Shown: positions 29,247 through 38,219, numbered from the stretch's first letter. The stretch: 64,000 nt of DNA from CAVVSQ01 sp963848825 (GCA_963848825.1 CAWKFA010000005.1:62001-126000); one strand, 5' to 3'. The notes: generated by a model not told the origin, from the sequence alone. Numbers and translations are program-made.

Positions 29247-29981
29247 TCACTCGAACAGCAGACGCTGTTGGTACGAAACCTGCTCAGGAGGATGCAGCCG
29301 CTGCCACTCTTCCTTCAGCGATACCAGACGATCCGCAAACCAGGCGTTGGAATACGCTTTGTGTATCCCAAAACTGGCGCTGCGGCGCCAAATACCACGT
29401 CGGTCAAAAGCAGTTTTTGCCGCGAGCCCCCCAGGGACGCCACGAGCCAAGAGATGGCGATAAAGATGCCGAGGATGTTTCTTTTGGCGAATAATCAACG
29501 CCCGCAGCCGTCGCCGGATATGAGCGTCGAAATTGCCGAAAGCAACGATCCCCTCCTTGGTGCAGAGCCGAAAGTACCCGAACCAACCCCGCAGGTAACT
29601 GTTCACTTTCGCAATGCAGGCGGCGACGGATTGTCCCCACGACCGAGGTGTAAGCTCCCGGAGGCGAGTATCCAGCCGTTCATCCGTCCGCGTCGAGGGT
29701 ATAACCGTCACCTTTCCAGCCGAAGTTTTTCCCAACTGGAAGCCGAGAAAAGTCAAGTCGTTCGGACGACTGACCGAACTCTTCTTCTCGTTCACCTTCA
29801 GACGCAAGCGCCCTTCGATGAACTTACGGATCGAGTCCATCACCCGCCGACCCGCACGTTCGCTACTCACGAACACGCTGAAGTCGTCTGCATAACGCAC
29901 GAATCGCAACCCACGTCGGGCCAACTCCCCATCCAGCTCGTCCAGGACGATGTTGGAAAGAAGCGGCGATACCACTCCGCC
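29247..29981 (-). pseudogene. Group II intron reverse transcriptase/maturase, C-terminal half
   Basis: Reads GGVVSPLLSNIVLDELDGELARRG, then the polymerase active site FVRYADDFSVF, LTFLGFQLGK, and the thumb/domain X (SYLRGWFGYFRLC, HIRRRLRALIIRQKKHPRHLYRHL), to the stop at 29247. It continues the N-terminal half at 32006-32749, from which it is separated by the serine-recombinase element at codons PQGG. It has no start of its own that would give a functional enzyme. Confidence 0.9.
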
Positions 29982-32006
29982 AACAATCTTGCGAAGACTG
30001 GTCAGCTGGACAGTATCATACCTCGTTCGCGGCTTCGACCGCGCTACGGGCAGGAATGGAAGCCAGGCGGGATCTGAGGCCGCGTTTTGCTACTCGGTCT
30101 TCAAGGAGGTATCCCGCCATGGAAGGTTTGGCGCGGCCGTCGGTGCCACCGGTGGTTCGTTCGTTTGTTCCCTCGCGTGTGTCTGAGGATTTGCTATCGG
30201 GGGTTTATCAATGCTTGTTGGGAACAGGAAAACGGCAAGAGAAGTTGCCGGAGCGAGGCAGTTCCGGCGGCGAGTGCGATTGTGGGGATGAAAACACGGA
30301 ACAAGATGCTCTGGAAATCCTTGCGACAGGAGGTCGATCATGAACAGTCATCGTTCGGCAGGAACGAAAGAGTGGCGTGGCGCGCTCTATGCCCGAGTTT
30401 CTTCGAAGCAGCGGGCCGAGGCCAACACGATTGCCAGTCAGTTGGAAGCTTTGAAGGCACGGATTAGCGCCGATGGGCTGAAGGTGGAAACGGAACTGAC
30501 ATTTATCGACGAAGGCTATAGTGGCGGCACGTTGTTACGGCCGGCGCTGGAACGTCTTCGCGACCAGGCCACGGCCGGCTCCTTCGATCGCCTGTATGTC
30601 CATTCGCCGGACCGCTTGCGCGCAACTATCCTTATCAGGTCCTGCTGGTGGAGGAATTGCAGCGACAAGGCATTGACATCGTGTTCCTCAATCACGCCAT
30701 CGGCCAAACACCCGAAGAGAATCTGCTTTTGCAGGTCCAAGGCATGATGGCCGAATACGAACGGGCCAAGATCCTCGAACGGAGTCGGCGCGGTAAACGC
30801 CATGCCGCCCGTAGCGGCTCGGTCAACGTTCTTGGTGGGGCGCCTTATGGCTACCGTTACCTTGGCAAGTACGAAGGAGGTGGCCAGGCCCACTATGAGA
30901 TCGTCGAAAGCCAGGCGGAAGTAGTGCGGCTGATTTTTTCCTGGATTGCACTGGAGCGTTGTTCTATCGTTGCGGTCTGTCGCCGTCTGAAAGAGAAAGG
31001 CATTCTCAGTCCGCGTGGGAAGAATTACTGGGATCGTTCAACCGTATGGGGCATCTTGCAGAATCCTGCCTACATCGGTAAGGCGCAGTTCGGCAAAACG
31101 CGTGTCGGTCCAGCGCGACCGCGCTTGCGTCCGCAACGGGGCAAGCCAACGCAACCACGGCGCCTGTCTCGGTCCACGATACACCGGCAGAGGAGCGCAT
31201 CCCAATTGCCGTGCCGGCTCTGGTGGCGGAAGCTATGTTCGCGGCCACCGCCGAGCAATTGGGTGAGAATCGCCGCCGCCGACGCGAAAGCCAGCGCGGC
31301 GCCCGCTACCTTTTGCAAGGTTTGTTGGTTTGTGGACAATGCGGCTACGCCTACTACGGAAAACCGCTGAGTCGCTCGGCCAGCAAAGGCAAGCCGCGTG
31401 ACTACGCCTATTATCGTTGCGTTGGCTGCGACGCCTATCGCTTTGGGGGCCAGCGGATCTGCAAGAACAAGCAATGCCGCACCGATCAGTTGGACAAGGC
31501 GGTGTGGACCGACGTGTGCGCCCTGTTGGCCGATCCGCAACGCCTGCATCAAGAGTACAAGCGTCGATTGCATGGCCAGGGTAAGAAGATTGGACGCCCC
31601 GAGGAGCATGTGCAAAGTCTCATGGCTCAGGTTCGACGCGGTATTACACGCTTGATCGACGCTTACCAGGACGGCTACTTGGAGCGCGTGGAATTCGAAC
31701 CGCGTATGCAAAGCGCCAAACAGCGCCTCGCGAAACTGGAAAAGGAAGCCAGCGCCGCCGCTGCACATGCGGCTGAGTCGCAAAATCTGGAAGCGGCCCT
31801 CGATCAATTGGAGAAGTTTGCCCTCCGCGTCCGAGAAGGATTGAACGACGCCGACTGGAACACGCGTCGTGATATCTTGCGTGCTTTAATCAAACAGGTA
31901 GAAGTGGGAACTGAGGAAATCCGGGTGGTTTACAAGGTGACCCCCCACCCTTTTGAGTCAGGCCCCGCGAGGGGCCGTTCGCAAGATTGTTGGAGGGGTG
32001 AGGGGA
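29980..32006 (+). mobile_element. Serine-recombinase mobile element inserted in the intron RT gene
   Basis: 16-bp inverted repeats CCAACAATCTTGCGAA (29980-29995) and TTCGCAAGATTGTTGG (31978-31993) lie near the ends. GGCGG occurs at both junctions (29977-29981 and 32007-32011) and joining them restores RT codons PQGG-VVSPLLSN. Contents: a 74-aa ORF and a large serine recombinase with ATGA overlap. About 2.0 kb and no other cargo, so it is probably a minimal self-mobile unit. The exact right end is uncertain by about 13 bp. Confidence 0.8.
30119..30343 (+). CDS. 74-aa protein coupled to the serine recombinase
   Basis: Starts MEGLARPSVPPVVRSFVPSR after a perfect AAGGAGGT (30103-30110) at eight bases. 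The sequence has a helical middle (SEDLLSGVYQCLLGTGKR) and an acidic, Gly-rich tail ending ATGGRS. Its TGA overlaps the ATG of the recombinase (ATGA), so the two are translationally coupled. No family recognised. By position it may be a recombination directionality factor or regulator of the recombinase; this is inference only. Confidence 0.75.
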   Translation: MEGLARPSVPPVVRSFVPSRVSEDLLSGVYQCLLGTGKRQEKLPERGSSGGECDCGDENTEQDALEILATGGRS

Positions 32007-32170
32007 CCGCCTTGCGGGGTCCCCTCCTCGGTGGTGATCCGTGCACCGTCGGGCAGAACCACCTTCGCCTTCAACATCCGATGCACCAGCTTCAGGATGC
32101 GCCCATCTGGAACCCGTTGAGCCAGTCGGTTCAACAGGCGCTGATGGTTGACCCGGTCGAAAAACTTTGA
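30340..32170 (+). CDS. Large serine recombinase (two frameshifts; 3' end fused into RT gene)
   Basis: Catalytic resolvase domain: ALYARVSSKQRAEANTIASQ with the nucleophile Ser, FIDEGYSGGTLLRPAL, then after a missing G near 30619 RNYPYQVLLVEELQRQGIDI and ENLLLQVQGMMAEYERAKILERSRRG. The recombinase domain has GGAPYGYRYL and AYIGKAQFGKT. After a second shift near 31155 come the zinc ribbon (GLLVCGQCGYAYYGK, YYRCVGCDAYR) and a coiled coil, ending RVVYKVTPHPF. The frame has no stop before the right terminal repeat and runs on into antisense RT sequence to 32170; the authentic C terminus is probably near 31993. Confidence 0.88.
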
Positions 32171-32749
32171 CAAGTCAATATCGACCGTGATGCTGAATCC
32201 CTCGGCCAGGTACTTCTTCGCCTCGTCGATGGCGGTCTGCGCACCTCGGCCTGGACGAAAACCGTGGCTGCTCGCATGAAACGCCGGCTCGAAGATGGGT
32301 TGCAACACTTGGAGAACCGCCTGCTGCGCCCAACGATCGACGACGTTCGGGATACCTAACCCCCTTTGCCCACCCCCAGGTTTGGGTATCCAAACCCTGC
32401 GGATGTCTCCAGGTCGATAGGTTCCCGCCAGCAACTCACGTCGTAGGTACGGCAAAAGCCGGGGCGCTGCGGCCACGACCTCATCGACACTACGTCCGTC
32501 CACGCCAGCCGCTCCCTTGTTCCGAGCGACATTCCGTAACGCCTGTGCCAGATTCGACACCGACGCTACCGATTCCAACAGCCGACCCGTGTCGGCTGTC
32601 CAGGCGGCTGAATCCTTCACCTCCTTGACTTCCGCTCTAAGCGCTAGCCAAGCCTTGCCCACCGATAGGTCGGTGGACGCAGCCGGACCATCCCCTCGCG
32701 GGCTGTCGGCAAACGCAAAAGTCAGTTGGCGATATTCAGCCTTTGACAA
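32006..32749 (-). pseudogene. Group II intron reverse transcriptase/maturase, N-terminal half
   Basis: From a TTG start at 32749 (MSKAEYRQLTFAFADSPRG) through RT blocks NKGAAGVDGRSVDEV, RRVWIPKPGGGQRGLGIPNVVDRW, SHGFRPGRGAQTAID and VDIDLSKFFDRVNH (first catalytic Asp) to EEGTPQGG at 32007. There the sequence enters the serine-recombinase element and terminates as nonsense by 31958. Together with 29247-29981 it would form a complete RT of about 490 aa. Confidence 0.9.
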
Positions 32750-33181
32750 CTTGTCACCCTCTTCGCTCCGCGGAAATTACTCCGCTTCCACGCTACTATA
32801 GGGCAATCCGACTTCTCCCCAGGCGTCGGTCACTCGTCGTTGCCTTCTCGTGACCTACCGTCGCCGGACCTGAAGAGATCTCCTGGGGTAAGATTGAGCA
32901 ACATCCCGCCGCCGCCGCCCTCATTACTCCCGAACCACCATCGGATACCGGGTGTCGTGTTACCGGGCACACTAACCCAGGCCCGGAAGCCTTCTTGAGG
33001 GTTCACTGACGTTCGGTGCTGCGTTACGCTTCCGGCTTCCATCCCACACGCCCTCGCGGGGAAGATGACTTTGGTGCATTGGTCCTCGATCATCTCGTGC
33101 AGTTGCCTTCAGCTCGTGGTTGCCTCCGACAGGCCCCACAGAGGACTTCCACCTCCATTCGCTCAACCATGCCCAGCGCAC

Positions 33182-33215
33182 CCGGTGGTATCGCTGCGCT
33201 CAACCACCGACTAAT
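33182..33215. repeat. 34-bp dispersed motif, inverted copy, 5' exon of the intron
   Basis: Reverse complement of the motif at 27549-27582 with two or three substitutions (CCGGTGGTATCG for CCGGGGGTATCG). It directly abuts the intron 5' end, so the intron sits at the edge of this repeat. Confidence 0.8.
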
Positions 33216-33352
33216 TGCTATGACCCCTATCCGGGGTCGGGTTAGCCTAAAATGAACGACGCCGACCCAGGGGGCCAGGGGGCCATTTAAAAACATGGCC
33301 CCCTGGCCCCCTGGGGTACCCCCCTCTGGGACCCCTGAAAGGGGTCGAAGCC

Positions 33353-33386
33353 ATTAGCCGGTGGTTGAGCGCAGCGATACCCCCGG
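33353..33386. repeat. 34-bp dispersed motif, block 2 direct copy
   Basis: Identical to 27549-27582. In block 1 the IS copy 1 separates the CCCCTGAAAGGGG site duplicates just before this motif; here it follows the single empty site. Confidence 0.85.
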
Positions 33387-33423
33387 TTTTCGGTCACGTC
33401 GATCACCTCGACCCTGGTAGGGG

Positions 33424-34885
33424 CAGGGCTTCCAAGGTGTCAGCTGCTTCGTAAATTATTATTGAAGCAGTTGTTATGAATGACACCTGAGAGGGAAAGG
33501 CATGATGCCAGTTGGAATCGTCCCCTTCATGGAGCAGGCGCCGTTTTGTGTGATGACGCGGATAACTCTGGAACGTTTGTTCCTGCCCCAGCGTCTGGAC
33601 GTTCTGTTCAGGAAGTCGGCTCAACGGCAGTATGAGAAGGAGTTGCTCTTTTCGCAAGTCATGGAATTAATGATGTCGGTGGTGTTGCGCGTCGATCCGA
33701 GCGTGCATAAAGCCTATCGCAAACGCGAAGAGAAATTGTCCGTCACCGATCAAGCGATCTACGACAAGCTGCAATGCATGGAACCGGGCATTTCCAGCGC
33801 TCTGGTCGCCGACTCGGCAGTTCAAGTGGGGGTTGTGATCGATGCCATGCAGGCGAGGTTGCCGTCCTGGTTACCGGGGTTTCGCATCCGCGTTCTCGAC
33901 GGGAACTTACTTTCGAAGACCCAGCGTCGCGTCAAGGAATTGCGTCAGACATGGGCGGCTGGCTTGCCAGGACGCGTGCTCGCGGTTTACGACCAACAGC
34001 AAGACCTGGTGACCGATGTGTTTCTCAATCCGGATGCCTACGACAACGAACGCGTCTTGCTCGATGACGTGCTGCAGAGCGTCAAAGCGCAAGACTTGTG
34101 GATCGCCGATAGCAATTTTTGCACGCTGAAATTCCTCTTCGGGATCGATAAGGCTCCTGCCTGTTTCGTCATGCGCCAGCACGGTACTTTAGTCGGCAAG
34201 CCGCTCAAAACCCGAAAATTTCGCGGCCGAACCAACACGGGCCGGGTGTACGAGCAAGAGTTGGAACTGAGTTACGAGAACAAAACGAAGACGGTGCGGC
34301 GGATCACGCTGGTCTTGGATGAGCCGACGCGCGATGGCGATACCGAGATACATATTCTGAGCAACCTGCAGAAGAAAGAAGCGACGGCCATGCAGATTGC
34401 CGAACTGTACCGCAAGCGATGGACCATCGAGGGACGTTTCTACGAACTGGCACAGACCCTCAACGGCGAGCCCAACACCCTGGGTTATCCGAAGGCGGCG
34501 TTGTTCGCGTTCTGCTTGGCATTGGTAGCTTCCAACGCGATGGCTTTGATCCGAGCCTCGGTGCGTCAGGTTCATGGACCCGAGATCGTGGAGAATCTGT
34601 CGCGTTACTACATCGCCACCGAGGTGCGCGAGACGTACGTCGGGATGATGGTAGCATTGCCGCCATCGAAGTGGGTGAGATTCCAAAGCCTCAGCGCCAA
34701 GGAGTTGGCAGGCTTGCTGTGCGAGATCGCATCAAAAGTCGTCCCGAAGCGCTACCGCAAAGCCCATCGCGGGCCGAAGAATCCGCCAACTCCCAAGGAC
34801 CGGTACAAAAACGGCGGACATGTTTCGACGCAAAGGCTCATAGAACAACGCCGAAAGCCCCCCAGCTGACACCTTGGAAGCCCTG
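33424..34885 (+). mobile_element. IS4-like insertion sequence, copy 3
   Basis: 1,462 bp, same ends as the other copies. Left flank CCCTGGTAGGGG (33412-33423), right flank CCCTGGTAAGGG (34886-34897). The two differ at one base, so either the duplication has mutated or the element has recombined with another copy after insertion. Confidence 0.95.
33502..34869 (+). CDS. IS4-like transposase, copy 3
   Basis: 455 aa, intact, almost identical to copy 2. It differs at residue 4 (MMPV instead of MMPA) and has KFRGRTN as in copy 1. Same DDE core and same ribosome-binding site GAGAGGGAAAGG. Confidence 0.95.
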   Translation: MMPVGIVPFMEQAPFCVMTRITLERLFLPQRLDVLFRKSAQRQYEKELLFSQVMELMMSVVLRVDPSVHKAYRKREEKLSVTDQAIYDKLQCMEPGISSALVADSAVQVGVVIDAMQARLPSWLPGFRIRVLDGNLLSKTQRRVKELRQTWAAGLPGRVLAVYDQQQDLVTDVFLNPDAYDNERVLLDDVLQSVKAQDLWIADSNFCTLKFLFGIDKAPACFVMRQHGTLVGKPLKTRKFRGRTNTGRVYEQELELSYENKTKTVRRITLVLDEPTRDGDTEIHILSNLQKKEATAMQIAELYRKRWTIEGRFYELAQTLNGEPNTLGYPKAALFAFCLALVASNAMALIRASVRQVHGPEIVENLSRYYIATEVRETYVGMMVALPPSKWVRFQSLSAKELAGLLCEIASKVVPKRYRKAHRGPKNPPTPKDRYKNGGHVSTQRLIEQRRKPPS

Positions 34886-34932
34886 CCCTGGTAAGGGTCG
34901 CAGCATGGGTTAAGCTACGACCCCTACCAGGG
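34886..34932. repeat. 47-bp palindrome between IS copies 3 and 4
   Basis: CCCTGGTAAGGG on the left and CCCCTACCAGGG on the right, enclosing TCGCAGCATGGG...CTACGA. IS copy 3 ends against the left arm and IS copy 4 begins against the right arm, so a single palindrome is filled from both sides. Confidence 0.88.
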
Positions 34933-36394
34933 CAGGGCTTCCAAGGTGTCAGCTGCTTCGTAAATTATTATTGAAGCAGTTGTTATGAATGACACCTGAG
35001 AGGGAAAGGCATGATGCCAGCTGGAATCGTCCCCTTCATGGAGCAGGCGCCGTTTTGTGTGATGACGCGGATAACTCTGGAACGTTTGTTCCTGCCCCAG
35101 CGTCTGGACGCTCTGTTCACGAAGGCCGCTCAACGGCAGTACGAGAGGGAGTTGCTCTTTTCGGAAGTTATGGAATTAATGATGTCGGTGGTGTTGCGCG
35201 TCGATCCGAGCGTGCATAAAGCCTATCGCAAACGCGAAGAGAAATTGTCCGTCACCGATCAAGCGATCTACGACAAGCTGCAATGCATGGAACCGGGCAT
35301 TTCCAGCGCTCTGGTCGCCGACTCGGCAGTTCAAGTGGGGGTTGTGATCGATGCCATGCAGGCGAGGTTGCCGTCCTGGTTACCGGGGTTTCGCATCCGC
35401 GTTCTCGACGGGAACTTACTTTCGAAGACCCAGCGTCGCGTCAAGGAATTGCGTCAGACATGGGCGGCTGGCTTGCCAGGACGCGTGCTCGCGGTCTACG
35501 ACCAACAGCAAGACCTGGTGACCGATGTGTTTCTCAATCCGGATGCCTACGACAACGAACGCGTCTTGCTCGATGACGTGCTGCAGAGCGTCAAAGCGCA
35601 AGACTTGTGGATCGCCGATAGCAATTTTTGCACGCTGAAATTCCTCTTCGGGATCGATAAGGCTCCTGCCTGTTTCGTCATGCGCCAGCACGGTACTTTA
35701 GTCGGCAAGCCGCTCAAAACCCGAAATTTTCGCGGCCGAACCAACACGGGCCGGGTGTACGAGCAAGAGTTGGAACTGAGTTACGAGAACAAAACGAAGA
35801 CGGTGCGGCGGATCACGCTGGTCTTGGATGAGCCGACGCGCGATGGCGATACCGAGATACATATTCTGAGCAACCTGCAGAAGAAAGAAGCGACGGCCAT
35901 GCAGATTGCCGAACTGTACCGCAAGCGATGGACCATCGAGGGACGTTTCTACGAACTGGCACAGACCCTCAACGGCGAGCCCAACACCCTGGGTTATCCG
36001 AAGGCGGCGTTGTTCGCGTTCTGCTTGGCATTGGTAGCTTCCAACGCGATGGCTTTGATCCGAGCCTCGGTGCGCCAGGTTCATGGACCCGAGATCGTGG
36101 AGAATCTGTCGCGTTACTACATCGCCACCGAGGTGCGCGAGACGTACGTCGGGATGATGGTAGCATTGCCGCCATCGAAGTGGGTGAGATTCCAAAGCCT
36201 CAGCGCCAAGGAGTTGGCAGGCTTGCTGTGCGAGATCGCATCAAAAGTCGTCCCGAAGCGCTACCGCAAAGCCCATCGCGGGCCGAAGAATCCGCCAACT
36301 CCCAAGGACCGGTACAAAAACGGCGGACATGTTTCGACGCAAAGGCTCATAGAACAACGCCGAAAGCCCCCCAGCTGACACCTTGGAAGCCCTG
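34933..36394 (+). mobile_element. IS4-like insertion sequence, copy 4
   Basis: 1,462 bp. Left flank is CCCCTACCAGGG (34921-34932), right flank CCCTGGTAAGGG (36395-36406). These are not direct repeats but nearly reverse complements, that is, opposite palindrome arms. It cannot be the product of a simple insertion, and points to recombination between copies 3 and 4 or inversion. Confidence 0.93.
35011..36378 (+). CDS. IS4-like transposase, copy 4
   Basis: 455 aa, intact. RLDALFTKAAQRQYERELLFSEVME matches copy 1 and NFRGRTN matches copy 2. Same DDE residues, start and ribosome-binding site as the other copies. Confidence 0.95.
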   Translation: MMPAGIVPFMEQAPFCVMTRITLERLFLPQRLDALFTKAAQRQYERELLFSEVMELMMSVVLRVDPSVHKAYRKREEKLSVTDQAIYDKLQCMEPGISSALVADSAVQVGVVIDAMQARLPSWLPGFRIRVLDGNLLSKTQRRVKELRQTWAAGLPGRVLAVYDQQQDLVTDVFLNPDAYDNERVLLDDVLQSVKAQDLWIADSNFCTLKFLFGIDKAPACFVMRQHGTLVGKPLKTRNFRGRTNTGRVYEQELELSYENKTKTVRRITLVLDEPTRDGDTEIHILSNLQKKEATAMQIAELYRKRWTIEGRFYELAQTLNGEPNTLGYPKAALFAFCLALVASNAMALIRASVRQVHGPEIVENLSRYYIATEVRETYVGMMVALPPSKWVRFQSLSAKELAGLLCEIASKVVPKRYRKAHRGPKNPPTPKDRYKNGGHVSTQRLIEQRRKPPS

Positions 36395-36751
36395 CCCTGG
36401 TAAGGGTCGCAGCGTGGGCTCAGCTACGACCCTTACCAGGGTCGATCGGTTGTCATGTCCTCATTACCGGGGGTATCGCTGCGCTCAACCGCCGGCTAAT
36501 TGCTATGACCCCTATCCGGGGTCGGGGCAAGCCTAAAATGAACGTCGCCGCCCATTGGAAAGGCCCGCGATGCATATGCCCGGCAAACCGGGGCCACGAG
36601 CCTTACCTACCAATATGGTGGTTGCACCCGACAGCACTTTTGCAGTGGCTGGAAATGGTCCGGGCATTTCATTTTCTCGCGCAAGTACGGTTGGAATTTG
36701 CGATTATACCGTTAGCATACAGGCCGTTTGTTTTCTTGCTCCGAGGACATT
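36395..36751. repeat. Palindrome, empty intron site and repeat-rich spacer
   Basis: Holds the third 47-bp palindrome (36395-36441), the uninterrupted counterpart of the group II intron site (about 36461-36480), an inverted 34-bp motif (36467-36500) and a CCCCTATCCGGGG palindrome (36509-36521). The rest, to 36751, shows no gene. Confidence 0.75.
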
Positions 36752-37497
36752 ATGGGTCGATCCATCGTCGCCTTCGCCGCCGCATGCGCCTTCCTGGCGC
36801 CGCCGTTAGACGCTCAGACGAAAAAAGACGAGCTCAAGCAGGCCAAGGAGATCTACGTCACCATCAAGGCCGACCTGTTCGAGGTCGATAACGCGGCCTA
36901 CCAGGCGCTCTCGAAATTCGGGTCTCGGTGGAAAAGCATTAACCAGCAACTAGAGGAATTCGTAAATACGCCCAAGGGCAACGCACCTGAGGCGCAACGC
37001 TTTTTGACATCCTCAAAAAGCAAAAGCCGATCCTGGCGGGCAAGCCCATCGAGCTTGATCCCGGCCACGAGGGCGAGTTGCTCGCCATGAAAAGGAGGAT
37101 CAACCTCTTGCCCGTCCCCGAGGAGCTTCGCCAGGGCCGAGGGGCGCCGCAAACAATTGTGGAGAGGTTCGCGCTCTCCGCGCAAGTGGTGATTAACCCC
37201 GACCGCCGCTCGGTGCGCGTCAAATTCACCGAGCGCAGCAGCGCCATTGAAGGCGTCGCCAAGGAATCCGTGGTCGTAATCAATGACGGCACGCGCAAGG
37301 AAGGCGAGACGGCCTTCGTCAAAGAGGCGACGGTATCCTCATCGCGCGACATTTCCGACAACGGCACCTACCTTCTCGCGCTAACGCACCGGCCCCACGA
37401 GCAGCGAGACAAGGGCGCCTGGCTGGTCGCTCGGGTGACAGTACGGATTTTGATAGAGGCGGAGGAGAAGGGGTTTCGGGAGCAGGGCACGAAGTAA
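36752..37497 (+). CDS. Secreted hypothetical protein (one frameshift)
   Basis: Signal peptide MGRSIVAFAAACAFLAPPLDAQ, then a helical N-terminal part (KKDELKQAKEIYVTIKADLFEVDNAAYQ) and, after a one-base change in the TTTTT run near 37003, FDILKKQKPILAGKPIELDPGHEGELL and a beta-rich C-terminal part (VVINPDRRSVRVKFTERSS, VSSSRDISDNGTYLLALTHRP). About 248 aa. No family recognised; probably periplasmic. Confidence 0.6.
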
Positions 37498-37520
37498 CGT
37501 CGGTCGATAATGAGACATGA

Positions 37521-38219
37521 TCAACGCGCCCACGGTGGCTGGACACAGACCGTCCTCGATTCCAAGTCGCCGTCTTTGACCCAATAATTCGTTCGGCAGT
37601 TGTACTGCCACAAGGCGAATCCCGGAAACGGCGTGCCCGGCACTATTGCGCCAACATCTTTGAGAACGGGCCATAGCAAGTACAGGGCAACTTCATCGCA
37701 TTTCGTCAGATAAATGGCCCAATCATAGAGAATTCTCAAAAGCGGCTCTTCGAAGGCACAGTGGTCACCCATGAAGTCACCCATCGTTTCATAAAAGGCC
37801 ATGAAGAGATTATTAGTTACTGGGTCGGGCGGGTCGCCGCAAGCTTTGCCGACGATCTGAATGTCATAGCCCTTGTCGAGGAACGCGATGACATCGTCGT
37901 AATTTTCCCAAAGAAAAGGCCGGATCGCGGTGACGTGCGTACGGAGCAGCTCGATGAGTTCCGTTTCCGAACATCGATTGGACTTCTTTGGGATCCGGTA
38001 GCCCCAACCGGGTACGATGTCGGAGACAGAATCCACCTGAGTAGCGCGGGCGCGGACTTCTTGGTGTGCGGGAAACAGTGACCATGCGAGGTCGAGTTCA
38101 CCGGGGTCGGATATCCGGTCGAAAAGAAAATACCGGTGTTCTTCATTCTCGCGCAGATTCAGATCATGACCGCTACGAGTGAGAATGTCTTTCAGGGTTT
38201 CGAGGGGATCAGGAGTCAT
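37521..38219 (-). CDS. Hypothetical protein
   Basis: 232 aa, uninterrupted, cytoplasmic. It starts MTPDPLETLKDILTRSGHDLNLRENEEHRYFLFDRISDPGELDLAW and is rich in Trp, Asp and Pro, with a helical middle (AIRPFLWENYDDVIAFLDKGYD). I recognise no domain. The lower GC and its company (FGE-domain protein, duplicated unknown gene) mark it as accessory. Confidence 0.6.
   Translation of the reverse strand: MTPDPLETLKDILTRSGHDLNLRENEEHRYFLFDRISDPGELDLAWSLFPAHQEVRARATQVDSVSDIVPGWGYRIPKKSNRCSETELIELLRTHVTAIRPFLWENYDDVIAFLDKGYDIQIVGKACGDPPDPVTNNLFMAFYETMGDFMGDHCAFEEPLLRILYDWAIYLTKCDEVALYLLWPVLKDVGAIVPGTPFPGFALWQYNCRTNYWVKDGDLESRTVCVQPPWAR

Larger units (their letters stand above)
29158..33181 (-). mobile_element. 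Group II intron, interrupted by a serine-recombinase element
   Basis: Minus strand. The 5' end is taken at GTGCG (33181-33177). Domain V is at 29228-29198 (GAGCCGGATG...AGTCCGGTTC), followed by a domain-VI-like hairpin (CCAGGGGC...GCCCCTGG) and a 3' end near 29158-29154. The encoded reverse transcriptase/maturase is split in two. A close copy of the empty site is at about 36461-36480 in block 2, so the insertion is real; repeated CCGG at the junction leaves the exact 3' end uncertain by a few bases. The region 32750-33181 is the 5' intron RNA, with no gene. Confidence 0.85.
25988..33257. repeat. Block 1 of a tandemly duplicated palindrome-rich segment, with insertions
   Basis: After removing two IS copies and the group II intron, block 1 is a few hundred bases of palindromes that match block 2 (33268-36543) from the 19-bp inverted repeat through to AGCCTAAAATGAACG. 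Landmarks in order: the CCCCTGAAAGGGG site, the 34-bp motif at 27549-27582, the CCCTGGTAGGGG palindrome, the intron site, the inverted 34-bp motif at 33182-33215, and a CCCCTATCCGGGG palindrome. Confidence 0.8.
33268..36543. repeat. Block 2 of the tandem duplication, with two IS copies
   Basis: Begins with the same 19-bp inverted repeat as block 1 (33268-33313) and ends at AGCCTAAAATGAACG. It retains the empty site for IS copy 1 (33332-33344) and an empty group II intron site (about 36461-36480). It holds IS copies 3 and 4, which share the palindrome 34886-34932. Confidence 0.8.
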
